Shown piece by piece: positions 6,296 to 13,926 of a DNA stretch of 54,033 nucleotides; positions within the stretch are counted from its first letter, which is position 1, and every line of letters begins with the position of its first letter. The notes under the pieces are model-generated. The model was given only the letters and a program-made list of their open reading frames with translations, had not been told where the DNA came from and did no database searches. The DNA comes from Candidatus Kaiserbacteria bacterium (GTDB lineage Bacteria > Patescibacteriota > Minisyncoccia > Phycocordibacterales > Phycocordibacteraceae), in assembly GCA_016217905.1 (NCBI GenBank), contig JACRFL010000006.1, positions 1 through 54,033 on the forward strand. The letters are read 5' to 3'. A program made the translations under genes and the position numbers.

Positions 6296-6367
6296 TGCCG
6301 GCGGGTGGAGTCGCGCCACCGTCTAGGGTTTATGAGTCCCTCGTTCTAACTCTTGAACTACACCGGC
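6296..6367 (-). tRNA. tRNA with CAT anticodon (elongator Met or Ile2), unusual T-loop
   Basis: Minus strand: acceptor GCCGGTG/CGCCGGC, D arm GTTC-AAGAGTTA-GAAC, anticodon stem AGGGA/ACCCT (inner pair A-A mismatched) with loop CTCATAA, variable region AGAC, T stem GGTGG/CCACC. The T-loop reads CGCGACT instead of TTCRANN, so T54 and T55 are replaced by C and G, while C56, G57 and A58 are kept. G1-C72 is paired, so it is not the initiator. It could be elongator Met, or Ile2 if C34 is modified to lysidine. Confidence 0.8.
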
Positions 6368-6406
6368 AATAGAGAAACACTACCAAATGCGCTTCATCAA
6401 GACAAT

Positions 6407-8194
6407 TTAATCCTCCCGCAGGAATCCTCCTGCCTGGATCTCCCAGAATTTCTTATAGAGATTGCTTTCGTGCGCCAAGAGCTCCTTGTGCGTCCCCGAG
6501 AGGGCGACCGTACCCTTCTCCATCACGATGAGGCGGTCCATATGCATCACGGTGGAGAGCCGGTGCGCGATGGCGATGACCGTCTTCCCCTTCATCAGCC
6601 GTAGGAGCGCGTCCTGAATGAGCCGCTCGCTTTCGGAGTCGAGACTCGAGGTCGCCTCGTCGAGCACAAGGATGGGGGCGTCTTTAAGGATGGCGCGCGC
6701 AATGGCGACTCTCTGGCGTTCGCCGCCCGAGAGCTTCACGCCGCGCTCGCCGACGAGCGTGTTGAATCCGTCGGGATAGCGCGCGATGAATTCCTGACAG
6801 TGCGCCTGTCTTGCGGACTCAATGACCTCCTCGTCCGTTGCCTCCGGCCGGCCGTAGCGGATATTGTCCAGAAGCGAGCGGTGGAAGAGAAGCGGCTCCT
6901 GCGGAACGAGGGCGATAGCCCGCCGCAGGCTCTCCTGCGTCACCCGCGAGATATCCTGGCCGTCGATGCGAATCAATCCGCCGCTCACCTCGTAGAGACG
7001 CAGAAGAAGCTTGGCGATGGTCGACTTGCCCGCGCCCGAGGAGCCGACGAGCGCCACCTTCTCGCGCGGGGCGATTGCGAGATTGAAATCTTTGAGTACT
7101 TCCTGGCTGTCGTGGTACTCGAAGCGCACGCGGTCGAAATCGATCGCCCCCTCACGCACGGAAAGCGGTTTTGCCCCGGGCATATTCTGTATCCCGTGCG
7201 GCAGTTCCATGATATCGAGCATCTCGGTCGCATCGGCGAAGGCGTCATAGAGCTGGCGCATATTCTGCCCGATGTTCCAGATGCGGTTGAAGAGACCGAG
7301 AACATATACCTGGATGAGCACGAAGTCGCCAATCGTTATGAGTCCGCGCTGCCAGAGCAGCACGGCGCCGGCGAGAAGCGCGGACTCGATACCGACCGCG
7401 AGGAGCCCCTGGATGCCGTAGATCCACAGGTCGGCGTCCCACACGCGTCGCATCGCCAAGTACCAGCGATGCACCGTCTCCGCGAAGCGCGCGTTCTCGT
7501 AGCGCATTGCGGCAAAGGAAGTGATGGTCGAATGATTCGTCATCGCGTCGGAGAGGAAGCCGGTCACCTTACTGTCTTTCTCGGTGCGCGCGGCGCGCAA
7601 CGGCTGGCGCCGGCGCATCATCCTGAACTGTAGATAGACGAAGACGATCGTCCACGCGAGGAGCCCCGTGCCGAGCGTGAGGCTCTTGAGCGAGAGCACG
7701 CCGACGATGCCGATCGCGAATATGAACGCGGGAAAGAAATTGAAGAGGATGCTGTCGAACACCTGCTCGAAGGAGCGCGCGTAGCGTGTCACGCGCCGGG
7801 TCAGCGTGCCGGTGAAGTTCGAAATGAAAAATTCGTGCGCGTGCCCGAGAAGATAGCCGAAGGCCGCGCGATAGAGATCCACCATCACCCTCGACTCAAG
7901 CCTGTTCACGGCCCAGAGGCGCAGCCGCTGGCCAAGCCAGCTAACGAGATTGGTCGCGGTGAAAAAGATGAGGGCAACGAAGGCCGCGCGCGTGACCTCC
8001 CGCGTCGGCGTGTTTCCCGAGAGTACGTTGATAAATTGTCGTAAATATAATGGCGCGACGACGCCCGCCGCCTCGATAACTATAGCGGCAACGACGGCAA
8101 AGACGAGAGACCACGGATACGCGGAGGCCGCCTTGCTGTAGGCGTGGAGCACGGGCCACACTCGCGCGAGCTTTTTCTTCTCGGGAGGCGTCAT
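6407..8194 (-). CDS. ABC exporter half-transporter (fused membrane and ATPase domains)
   Basis: The 595-residue protein has a type IV ABC exporter membrane domain (six helices within residues 28-310) followed by an ATPase domain with Walker A GSSGAGKST near 386, a Q-loop (VPQEPLLFH), signature LSGGERQRVAIARA, Walker B ILVLDEATSSLD and the H-loop AHRLST. It probably works as a homodimer exporting lipid, peptide or drug; the substrate cannot be told. The ATG at 8194 is preceded by TAAGAT 8 bases upstream, fitting a leaderless start; a TTG at 8200 is the alternative. It stands alone between tRNA genes and the histidine kinase operon. Confidence 0.92.
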   Translation of the reverse strand: MTPPEKKKLARVWPVLHAYSKAASAYPWSLVFAVVAAIVIEAAGVVAPLYLRQFINVLSGNTPTREVTRAAFVALIFFTATNLVSWLGQRLRLWAVNRLESRVMVDLYRAAFGYLLGHAHEFFISNFTGTLTRRVTRYARSFEQVFDSILFNFFPAFIFAIGIVGVLSLKSLTLGTGLLAWTIVFVYLQFRMMRRRQPLRAARTEKDSKVTGFLSDAMTNHSTITSFAAMRYENARFAETVHRWYLAMRRVWDADLWIYGIQGLLAVGIESALLAGAVLLWQRGLITIGDFVLIQVYVLGLFNRIWNIGQNMRQLYDAFADATEMLDIMELPHGIQNMPGAKPLSVREGAIDFDRVRFEYHDSQEVLKDFNLAIAPREKVALVGSSGAGKSTIAKLLLRLYEVSGGLIRIDGQDISRVTQESLRRAIALVPQEPLLFHRSLLDNIRYGRPEATDEEVIESARQAHCQEFIARYPDGFNTLVGERGVKLSGGERQRVAIARAILKDAPILVLDEATSSLDSESERLIQDALLRLMKGKTVIAIAHRLSTVMHMDRLIVMEKGTVALSGTHKELLAHESNLYKKFWEIQAGGFLRED

Positions 8195-8261
8195 AAACAA
8201 TCATCTTATCACTCCTCTTCTGCGCGCGCTTCACTCCCGTTCCTGCAATTCGCACATGTTC

Positions 8262-8300
8262 TACAAACGTCGAGCCCTTCCCTTCTCCCTCGCTATAGGC
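8262..8300 (-). pseudogene. Remnant of a histidine kinase C-terminus
   Basis: Translated in the minus direction this reads SEGEGKGSTFV, matching the final ATPase strand SEGAGKGSTFV of the kinase next door. Positions 8263-8279 are identical to 8498-8514 (17 bases). It looks like the last scrap of a second kinase gene or of a tandem duplication. The rest of 8201-8460 contains nothing recognisable. Confidence 0.6.
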
Positions 8301-8460
8301 AGCGAGCGAGACGCAGATGTTCTGTGTTCGTGCATGCTTCAATCAGGGGATAACGATACCTGATAAAACTAACTCTCACGTCTTCTTGTAGCAGTTTTAG
8401 AAGAAATTTTATCCGGTCGCAAGAATTAAACCTCGTTAAGAGTTTCAAACGGCATGTATT

Positions 8461-10104
8461 TTAATCAAAGGGAATTTGTGTCGCCGGAAACTCCACCACA
8501 AACGTCGAGCCCTTGCCCGCCCCTTCGCTCTCGGCATGGACGGTGCCGCCGTGCGCCTCGACGATGTTCTTTGCGATGAAAAGACCGTAGCCGGTGGAGT
8601 GTACATTCACCTTCTGTGAATCCTTGCCGTGGCCGCCTTCGGTGAAGAGGTGTTTCTCGTCCTCCTCGGTGATACCGATGCCGGTATCTTTCACCGAGAA
8701 AATAATCTTGCCTGCCCCGAGCGTAGTCGAGGGGTTATTCTCTTTTTTGAGAGAAACGGTGATAGAGCCCGAGGGCGTATAGTTGATTGCGTTATCTATC
8801 AAGTTGCGGAGCACATGATCGTTGATCTGTGCCCCGTCTCCGTTCATCTGGTATGACGCATCGTCAGAAATAAATGACAGAGTAAGCCCTTTCTGCTCTG
8901 CTGCGGGTTTCGCCCTTTCGACAGCCTCAAGGGCAAGCGCCTTCAGATCGAAAGGCGCCTTGGTGTACGTCACGGTCCCTTTCTTCAAGTTTGACGCCTT
9001 GAGAATACCTGATACCGAGTCGGCACCTTGGCGCGACTCGACGAGCGCCCGGTCGACAAATGTCTTCATCGACTCTGAAAGAGGGCCGAAATCGCCTTCA
9101 GAGAGCGAGGCAAACGCGCCTGCGTCCTTGGTCAAAGAGCCCTTCACCTCATGCCCGATGAAGTGAATAAGCGTCTCCTGCCGCTCGTCGGTCTTTTTAA
9201 GCTCTTCCGCGAGCTTCTGTATCTTCTCGCGTTGCTCGACCTCCCGCACGACACTCCTAATCAGGTTGATGCCAAAGATAAGTACAAATACAAACACCGT
9301 TGTTCTAAACATGATTGATGCGAAACTGTTTGAAACAACAATCTCCCCGAACGAGGCAATCGATAATAAGAATACCAGCAGTGCCGTTGAAAAAACTTTT
9401 ATGTTGAAGAGATGGTGCACGCGAATCGCATAGGCCGCACCAACCACGGTCGGGAGAATAAACAATGCGCTGTATAGAATGAATCGCGAATCATTAAAAA
9501 ATGCGGGGAGAATTAAATTAAAAGTAATGATTAAGACGAAGGTGATGAAAAGTCCCCATAGTATGGGTTTATATGCAGGTTGAGATTCGCGTGGTGCGCG
9601 CTGCACCTTGTGGATAAAAAGCAGGAGACCGCCGAAAATAAGCGCAGTGACCGTTGCAACGAATAGAAATATGCCCGGACCGTTTTCAATACCGACAATT
9701 GTCCCGTCAGGCGCAAGAGCGCTAATTCGCTGGAACACCAGAGGAGTAAGCGTGACTATGGAAACCGAAGCTGCCGCCGGAACCACTAGGAACCGATACC
9801 AGTTCGGATACGTGAATTCTGTTTTCGGAAACGCATAAAGAAATTGAAAGAGAAAAAGTACAAACCAGACTGCGACACAGATGACCGCGCGCATGATGAG
9901 GAGGGCTACGTTCGGATCGGCAATGTGATAAAAGGTGTAGTTTAATATGCTCCATATCGTTCCTGTCATGGTGAACAGGAAAAATGACCTCGTCGTCACA
10001 CTGCGCGAATCGCTCATAAGCGCCGTAAAGCCAAGTACGGCCATACCGGCCACTACGATACCCGTGATGATAAGATCCAGATTAAATGTGACGAGACTTC
10101 CCAT
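8461..10104 (-). CDS. Membrane sensor histidine kinase, 7TM N-terminal type
   Basis: The 547-residue protein begins with about seven to eight membrane helices (residues 8-285), resembling the His_kinase 7TM sensor domain, then a coiled coil (285-310), a dimerisation H-box HFIGHEVKGSL with His near 318, and a HATPase_c domain with N-box NLIDNAINYTP, G1 DTGIGI and G2 GYGLFIAKNIVEAHGG. It should autophosphorylate in response to a membrane signal. No response regulator follows. It starts 2 bases after the nitroreductase stop, so it belongs to that operon. A REP-like palindrome is inserted in frame near residues 457-463 (NPSTTLGAGK), between ATPase motifs, where it probably forms a surface loop. 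Confidence 0.9.
   Translation of the reverse strand: MGSLVTFNLDLIITGIVVAGMAVLGFTALMSDSRSVTTRSFFLFTMTGTIWSILNYTFYHIADPNVALLIMRAVICVAVWFVLFLFQFLYAFPKTEFTYPNWYRFLVVPAAASVSIVTLTPLVFQRISALAPDGTIVGIENGPGIFLFVATVTALIFGGLLLFIHKVQRAPRESQPAYKPILWGLFITFVLIITFNLILPAFFNDSRFILYSALFILPTVVGAAYAIRVHHLFNIKVFSTALLVFLLSIASFGEIVVSNSFASIMFRTTVFVFVLIFGINLIRSVVREVEQREKIQKLAEELKKTDERQETLIHFIGHEVKGSLTKDAGAFASLSEGDFGPLSESMKTFVDRALVESRQGADSVSGILKASNLKKGTVTYTKAPFDLKALALEAVERAKPAAEQKGLTLSFISDDASYQMNGDGAQINDHVLRNLIDNAINYTPSGSITVSLKKENNPSTTLGAGKIIFSVKDTGIGITEEDEKHLFTEGGHGKDSQKVNVHSTGYGLFIAKNIVEAHGGTVHAESEGAGKGSTFVVEFPATQIPFD
8715..8734. repeat. REP-like palindromic insertion inside the kinase gene
   Basis: CCCCGAGCGTAGTCGAGGGG is an imperfect palindrome resembling the widespread CCCTTCGACTACGCTCAGGG-type intergenic repeat of many bacteria. 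It sits in frame inside coding sequence, between otherwise conserved ATPase motifs, and encodes NPSTTLGAG. Confidence 0.6.
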
Positions 10105-10106
10105 GG

Positions 10107-11174
10107 TTATGCGGTACGTATATCCGGCACCCGTCTGTACGAACGAGCAGTTGGTGGTTCCGCGTAACCGGTGCGGAATAACATCGCGGGAGTGTTTTTT
10201 TTCCCTGCACCGAACTGCTTTTTGATCTCCGCGTTTGCCTCGAGGATTGATTTGAAATGCCGTGGGAGCAGTCCCCGTGTGGTCCCTTGTTGCACGCTGC
10301 GCGCCAAAAAGAGAACGCCCGTTACGGGATGGAAAGCGAGCTCACGACGTGTTGCCTCAAGCCACACACGTTCGAATGCCCTGCCCGCCGCGAGGTACGC
10401 AGCCGGACTTTCTTCAGGAATCGTAATGAGACCCATTGTTGGCGCGGATGCGTATAGCTTGGTGTTCGTGAGACGGGCGATTTTCGGAAAACCGATTGCA
10501 TTCACGAGATTTGCTATGGTCGGATTCGAAAGACGACGCATCAGAAACCGTGCCGGCGGAGGCAATTCCATCGTATCAATATGAAGACCTTGTTTGCCAG
10601 AACGGTTTTCCTCTGCAGTCCATAAAATGTCGCCGGTGAATAACTCGCGAAGTTTTGGTGTTTCAAGCGCCACTTGCTCCATGATCGCCGATGCGCCCGC
10701 GATTGCATGTATCGCCGCTCGATTTTTTACAAGAAATAACTGCGGATCCTTGATTGGTCGTACTGTTTCGGAAAAAGCGGAAAGAGTCTCGGGATCAAGC
10801 GGGCGGTTCTCGTAGACCTTGCGGTTCGTATGTCGGTTTCGAATAGAGGACGCGAGCGGGTCGATTGGTACTGATGTTTCTCTGAATGTGATTTCTGCCG
10901 TGCAATGAGGATTGGCGGGATCCGGTAAGAACTGCACGCTCGCTACGAGTCCTGATAGCGGAGCCGCCAACACAATGTTCTCAATGAGAGCCCCGTGCGC
11001 AATATAAGTGCCGCTCAATTTGAAGTTAAGTATCGGGTTATCGCGGTCCGGCTCGAGATGCACTCGAACAGTGTTGCCGCGCAACACGAAGAACCATGGC
11101 TGCGAATTGTCACCTGACGGAGCCCACACTGCAGTATCAAGAACACTTCGTATAGCAGTTTCAAGCGTGGTCAT
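10107..11174 (-). CDS. Nitroreductase-family flavoprotein (Acg/MoeY-like)
   Basis: The 355-residue protein shows the divergent nitroreductase signature of Acg-like proteins: APSGDNSQPWFF (18-29), RHTNRKVYENRPL (about 112-124), AFHPVTGVLFLARS (about 280) and a late FRTGYAEPPTARSYRR. Family members bind FMN; some lack activity and sequester flavin. It overlaps the ThiF-like gene by ATGA. Mycobacterial MoeY (Rv1355c) carries a ThiF-like and a nitroreductase-like domain on one chain of about 715 residues; here the two genes total 729 residues in the same order. A split version of that fusion is the natural reading. The substrate is unknown. Confidence 0.82.
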   Translation of the reverse strand: MTTLETAIRSVLDTAVWAPSGDNSQPWFFVLRGNTVRVHLEPDRDNPILNFKLSGTYIAHGALIENIVLAAPLSGLVASVQFLPDPANPHCTAEITFRETSVPIDPLASSIRNRHTNRKVYENRPLDPETLSAFSETVRPIKDPQLFLVKNRAAIHAIAGASAIMEQVALETPKLRELFTGDILWTAEENRSGKQGLHIDTMELPPPARFLMRRLSNPTIANLVNAIGFPKIARLTNTKLYASAPTMGLITIPEESPAAYLAAGRAFERVWLEATRRELAFHPVTGVLFLARSVQQGTTRGLLPRHFKSILEANAEIKKQFGAGKKNTPAMLFRTGYAEPPTARSYRRVPDIRTA

Positions 11175-12295
11175 GGTAGTCCGATCGCTCGCTTGAACAT
11201 AGTACGAACATCTTCTCTAGATTGTGTTGCATCTGCGTAATTGTAGGTCGGATCGAAAATCGCATCCATATTAATTTCCAGTTTACCGTTCCCAAGCGGT
11301 TCTTGGAGAGCAATCTTCCGGAGGCAATACGCGATGGCGATGCCCGAGAGTGTTGCAGCGTCTCCAAGCTGCGGCCATGAATACAGCGTCGTGCCAACTT
11401 CTTTGAGAGAGAGCAACATGCGCGGGACAACGAGATCAGCTCCAGCAACTTTCGTCGCAAGCTTCGGTAGCTCATGGGGCGAGAAGGATTTGAATTCCTC
11501 AAGGGTGATGTCGCCAAGGGCCTCATTGAAAAGTTTTGTCGAAGGATCGAGATCAAAACGTTCTATTTCGACAATGACACCGTCGCCATTATCGGTCGCC
11601 ATGACGACCGGAATGCCCCGCTCACGCGCTGCGAGCCGCAACCGGATCTTAATCTCAAGATCATCGGTCTCCTCAACGAGCACATCCATATCCTTGAGAA
11701 ACTCGTTTATATTCTCTTCTGTCACGCCCGACTCAAATGTCTCAATTTCTGCATACGGATTCAGCTGATAGATGTATTCGCGTACGAGATCGGTCTTCTT
11801 GCGACCCACAGCGAGGAAATCGGACCGGATGCGATTGAGGTTTGAGGGAGATACTTCATCCGGGTCGGCGATCTTAATGCGCCGCGCGCCGCCCATAAGC
11901 GCAGCAGTCATGGCACCATGGCTGCCAACGCTAAGTCCCGCGTATGCGACGCGCAGTCCATAGAACTTTTCTTGTTCTTCTTTCGTAATGATGTTGCGAT
12001 TGCGCGCGGTGCGTATCTCCTGATGCTCGTCGTGCGGGAGATAGTGCGCAAGAGTGCTGTTCCACGGGAAGAAGAACCACTCCCCCACTTCTTCAGTCGG
12101 CTTTCCGGCTGCATATTCTTCTGAAAACGCTTTCACCTCGTTTGTATGATCCTTAATGAACTTGAATCGCGGATTACGGATGAGAAACAAATCCTCGAGG
12201 AGCAAATCATAGCGATCAATAGTCGCTGATGGCTGCAGGCGGTCGCGGAATGCAGAAAACGACTCCCTCGAACGATCTAATTGTTCCGGTTTCAT
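11171..12295 (-). CDS. ThiF/E1-like adenylyltransferase
   Basis: The 374-residue protein has the E1/ThiF nucleotide-binding core: GLRVAYAGLSVGSHGAM (113-129, glycine loop), RIKIADPDEVSPSNLNR (139-155) and VVMATDNGDG. E1-like enzymes adenylate a C-terminal carboxylate of a protein or peptide. The zinc-binding CxxC pairs of classical ThiF/MoeB are absent: the only cysteine is in AYCLRK. The N-terminal 110 residues are an extra alpha-helical domain. It overlaps the preceding 37-codon ORF and the following nitroreductase gene by ATGA each, so all are translationally coupled. Alternatives to peptide modification, such as small-molecule amide formation, cannot be excluded. Confidence 0.85.
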   Translation of the reverse strand: MKPEQLDRSRESFSAFRDRLQPSATIDRYDLLLEDLFLIRNPRFKFIKDHTNEVKAFSEEYAAGKPTEEVGEWFFFPWNSTLAHYLPHDEHQEIRTARNRNIITKEEQEKFYGLRVAYAGLSVGSHGAMTAALMGGARRIKIADPDEVSPSNLNRIRSDFLAVGRKKTDLVREYIYQLNPYAEIETFESGVTEENINEFLKDMDVLVEETDDLEIKIRLRLAARERGIPVVMATDNGDGVIVEIERFDLDPSTKLFNEALGDITLEEFKSFSPHELPKLATKVAGADLVVPRMLLSLKEVGTTLYSWPQLGDAATLSGIAIAYCLRKIALQEPLGNGKLEINMDAIFDPTYNYADATQSREDVRTMFKRAIGLP

Positions 12296-12405
12296 ACCGG
12301 AATAGTACCACGCACGGCAGCCGTCAGTAAGAAACGAATCTGCTCGGGAACCTCCTTTTGGAACGAAAATCCCTTCTCGAAATCATCCGCCGACGAAAAC
12401 GTCAT
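12292..12405 (-). CDS. 37-residue ORF coupled to the ThiF-like gene
   Basis: This short frame (MTFSSADDFEKGF..., ending RGTIPV) ends in an ATGA overlap with the ThiF start and opens 6 bases after a TAAACT hexamer, so it would be the first, leaderless cistron of the operon. It has an acidic N-terminal half and a basic, hydrophobic C-terminal half with no cysteine. It could be a leader peptide controlling ThiF translation, a peptide substrate of the E1-like enzyme, or a chance frame. Sequence alone does not decide. Confidence 0.4.
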   Translation of the reverse strand: MTFSSADDFEKGFSFQKEVPEQIRFLLTAAVRGTIPV

Positions 12406-12455
12406 GCTTTAAGTTTAACACGCGGTTATTCGTAATAGATACTCTAGGTAAAAAA

Positions 12456-12941
12456 TCACATCTCTTTTAAAACAGCTTGTTTATAGGCTTTCGTAAATTC
12501 GTGACCGGTATTTTTTACAATATTTACTTTACCAAGCTTAAATACTCGTTGTGTCATTTCCTTGTCACCACAAAATAGAACAAATTTCTTTGCTTTTGGT
12601 TTCCCATATCTCATCCTTCTCAATTCGTTCGTAGTTTCTTCTCCAAATAGTTTTATCATGTGATTGATGGCATGATTTACATCGCTTCCAAGTATCTCCG
12701 ACATGGAGCAATAGATTCCCTTCTTTACGGGGGCCTTCAGTTTATAGGCGATAAGAGCTCCCGTTGAAAATCCGAATACGATCGAATTTGAATCAATCTT
12801 AGTTTTTGAAAGTTGCGAAAGTGAATTCCCTTTTAGTTGCAAATCTAAAAATTCTACATTGTATTTATCTTTAGTTTTAGATATAAGCCATTGGTAATCA
12901 CGAATTGTTTCTTTGTATCCAGGAATTATATAAAGTTTCAT
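12456..12941 (-). CDS. Small alpha/beta-hydrolase-like protein
   Basis: The 161-residue protein begins LYIIPGYKETIRDYQWL, has the nucleophile elbow GFSTG in SIVFGFSTGALIAYKL (near residue 58), an acidic candidate in VLFCGDKE (near 126) and a histidine in VKNTGHEF (near 148). That order matches a minimal alpha/beta-hydrolase triad. The gene is AT-rich compared with its neighbours and has a TATAAT 7 bases before the ATG, so it may be leaderless. Substrate unknown. Confidence 0.7.
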   Translation of the reverse strand: MKLYIIPGYKETIRDYQWLISKTKDKYNVEFLDLQLKGNSLSQLSKTKIDSNSIVFGFSTGALIAYKLKAPVKKGIYCSMSEILGSDVNHAINHMIKLFGEETTNELRRMRYGKPKAKKFVLFCGDKEMTQRVFKLGKVNIVKNTGHEFTKAYKQAVLKEM

Positions 12942-12953
12942 ATATGAAATTAT

Positions 12954-12981
12954 AAGGGGAACACCGGAAAGTGTTCCCCTT
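12954..12981 (-). terminator. Terminator after the DUF397 pseudogene
   Basis: AAGGGGAACAC (12954-12964 region) pairs with GTGTTCCCCTT (12971-12981), 7 bases after the stop codon of the frameshifted DUF397 gene on the minus strand. The following CTTATAAT is also the -10 of the hydrolase gene. Confidence 0.65.
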
Positions 12982-12987
12982 CTTGGT

Positions 12988-13196
12988 TCAGGCGTCGAAT
13001 TCGCCCTTCTTCACCCCTTGAACGAAGGCGTCCCACTCGGCGCGAGTGAACGAAAGGGTCGGGCTCGAAGCGTGCTTGGTGTCCGAACATCGATCGTCTC
13101 GCCGATACGGACTGCGACACAGGTCTTGATCGGAAGGAACCTGGTGATCGTCGACGTTTTGAAGCCATCGGCTTCGTGCGGATTGCGTGTGTTCAT
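12988..13196 (-). pseudogene. DUF397-domain protein with one frameshift
   Basis: The first frame reads MNTRNPHEADGFKTSTITRF...TCVAVRIGETIDVR. A second frame completes the domain: DTKHASSPTLSFTRAEWDAF, then VQGVKKGEFDA. Together they give the DUF397 pattern (CVEVA...VRDSK...LxFxxxEWxAFxxGVKxGEF). One base is missing near 13080-13086, at GTTCGGACACC. DUF397 is mainly an actinobacterial domain encoded beside XRE regulators, so its presence here suggests transfer. The start at 13196 has GGAG 8 bases upstream. With the frame restored it would be 69 residues. Confidence 0.72.
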
Positions 13197-13318
13197 CTCA
13201 AAACTCCAGTAAAGGACATTGATGCTGCCAAGGGAATCTCGACAGAAACCATCAACACCTACGGATATCGTAGCATAGTGTGGTGGCACCCGCTACCATC
13301 CTCATCACTTTTTATAGA

Positions 13319-13324
13319 TATACT
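13319..13324 (+). promoter_or_regulatory. Candidate -10 element of the DUF6624 gene (leaderless)
   Basis: TATACT with 6 bases to the ATG at 13331, in an AT-rich stretch; no Shine-Dalgarno sequence. Confidence 0.5.
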
Positions 13325-13330
13325 AGATAC

Positions 13331-13852
13331 ATGAATACCAAACTAGCGACTGAGCTACAGAAGATGGTTGATAGTGATCAGAAAGCCATCCAGAAACGAC
13401 AGAAAAAGGGAGTGGTTAATGTACGCATTTTGAAACTCAATACAAAGAGACTTAAAGAAATAGTAGCTAGCTATGGGTGGCCTTCTGTCTCTCTTGTGGG
13501 TAAGGAGGGAAGTAAAAATGCATGGTTACTTGTGCAGCACGCCTATCATGATCTCCGTTTTCAGAAAAAATGTCTTGCGTTAATGTCACGAGCAGCAAAA
13601 AAGAACCCTGAAGATATTATTCCAATGCATATTGCGTTTCTGACTGATCGAATACGAGTAAACGAGGGGAAACCTCAGAAATTTGGCACGCAATTTTACA
13701 CAAATAAAAAAGAAGAATTTACCTACTGGCCTGTTCGAGATATAAAAAATGTCGACAAACGACGGGCAGCGTATGGTATTGAACCATTCGCAGAATATGT
13801 GGAGGCGGCAAAATCATTTCAGCTTGCACCGATAAAGACAATTCTTAAGTGA
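13331..13852 (+). CDS. DUF6624-family protein
   Basis: The 173-residue protein matches the DUF6624 layout: an N-terminal helix ELQKMVDSDQKAIQKR, then NTKRLKEIVASYGWPSVSLVGKEGSKNAWLLVQHAYHD (about 35-75), HIAFLTDRIRVNEGKPQKFGTQF (about 105-130) and NVDKRRAAYGIEPFAEYV. The biochemical role of the family is unknown. I start at the internal ATG at 13331, where the family homology begins and a TATACT lies 6 bases upstream; the 17 preceding codons of the longer frame look non-coding. The gene is relatively AT-rich and faces the AMP-ligase gene. A related decayed gene may be present at 35686-36176. Confidence 0.82.
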   Translation: MNTKLATELQKMVDSDQKAIQKRQKKGVVNVRILKLNTKRLKEIVASYGWPSVSLVGKEGSKNAWLLVQHAYHDLRFQKKCLALMSRAAKKNPEDIIPMHIAFLTDRIRVNEGKPQKFGTQFYTNKKEEFTYWPVRDIKNVDKRRAAYGIEPFAEYVEAAKSFQLAPIKTILK

Positions 13853-13926
13853 TGAAACTCAACCTTGACGCACGACCCACGGCTGTTTGATGCCTGGCTT
13901 GGAATGGCTAAATTGCGTTGGAAGTA

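Noticed and set aside
7941-8342. 133-codon minus-strand frame across the ABC transporter start
   Set aside because: Only 11 residues of it resemble anything, a kinase remnant; the rest is a shadow of the transporter gene.
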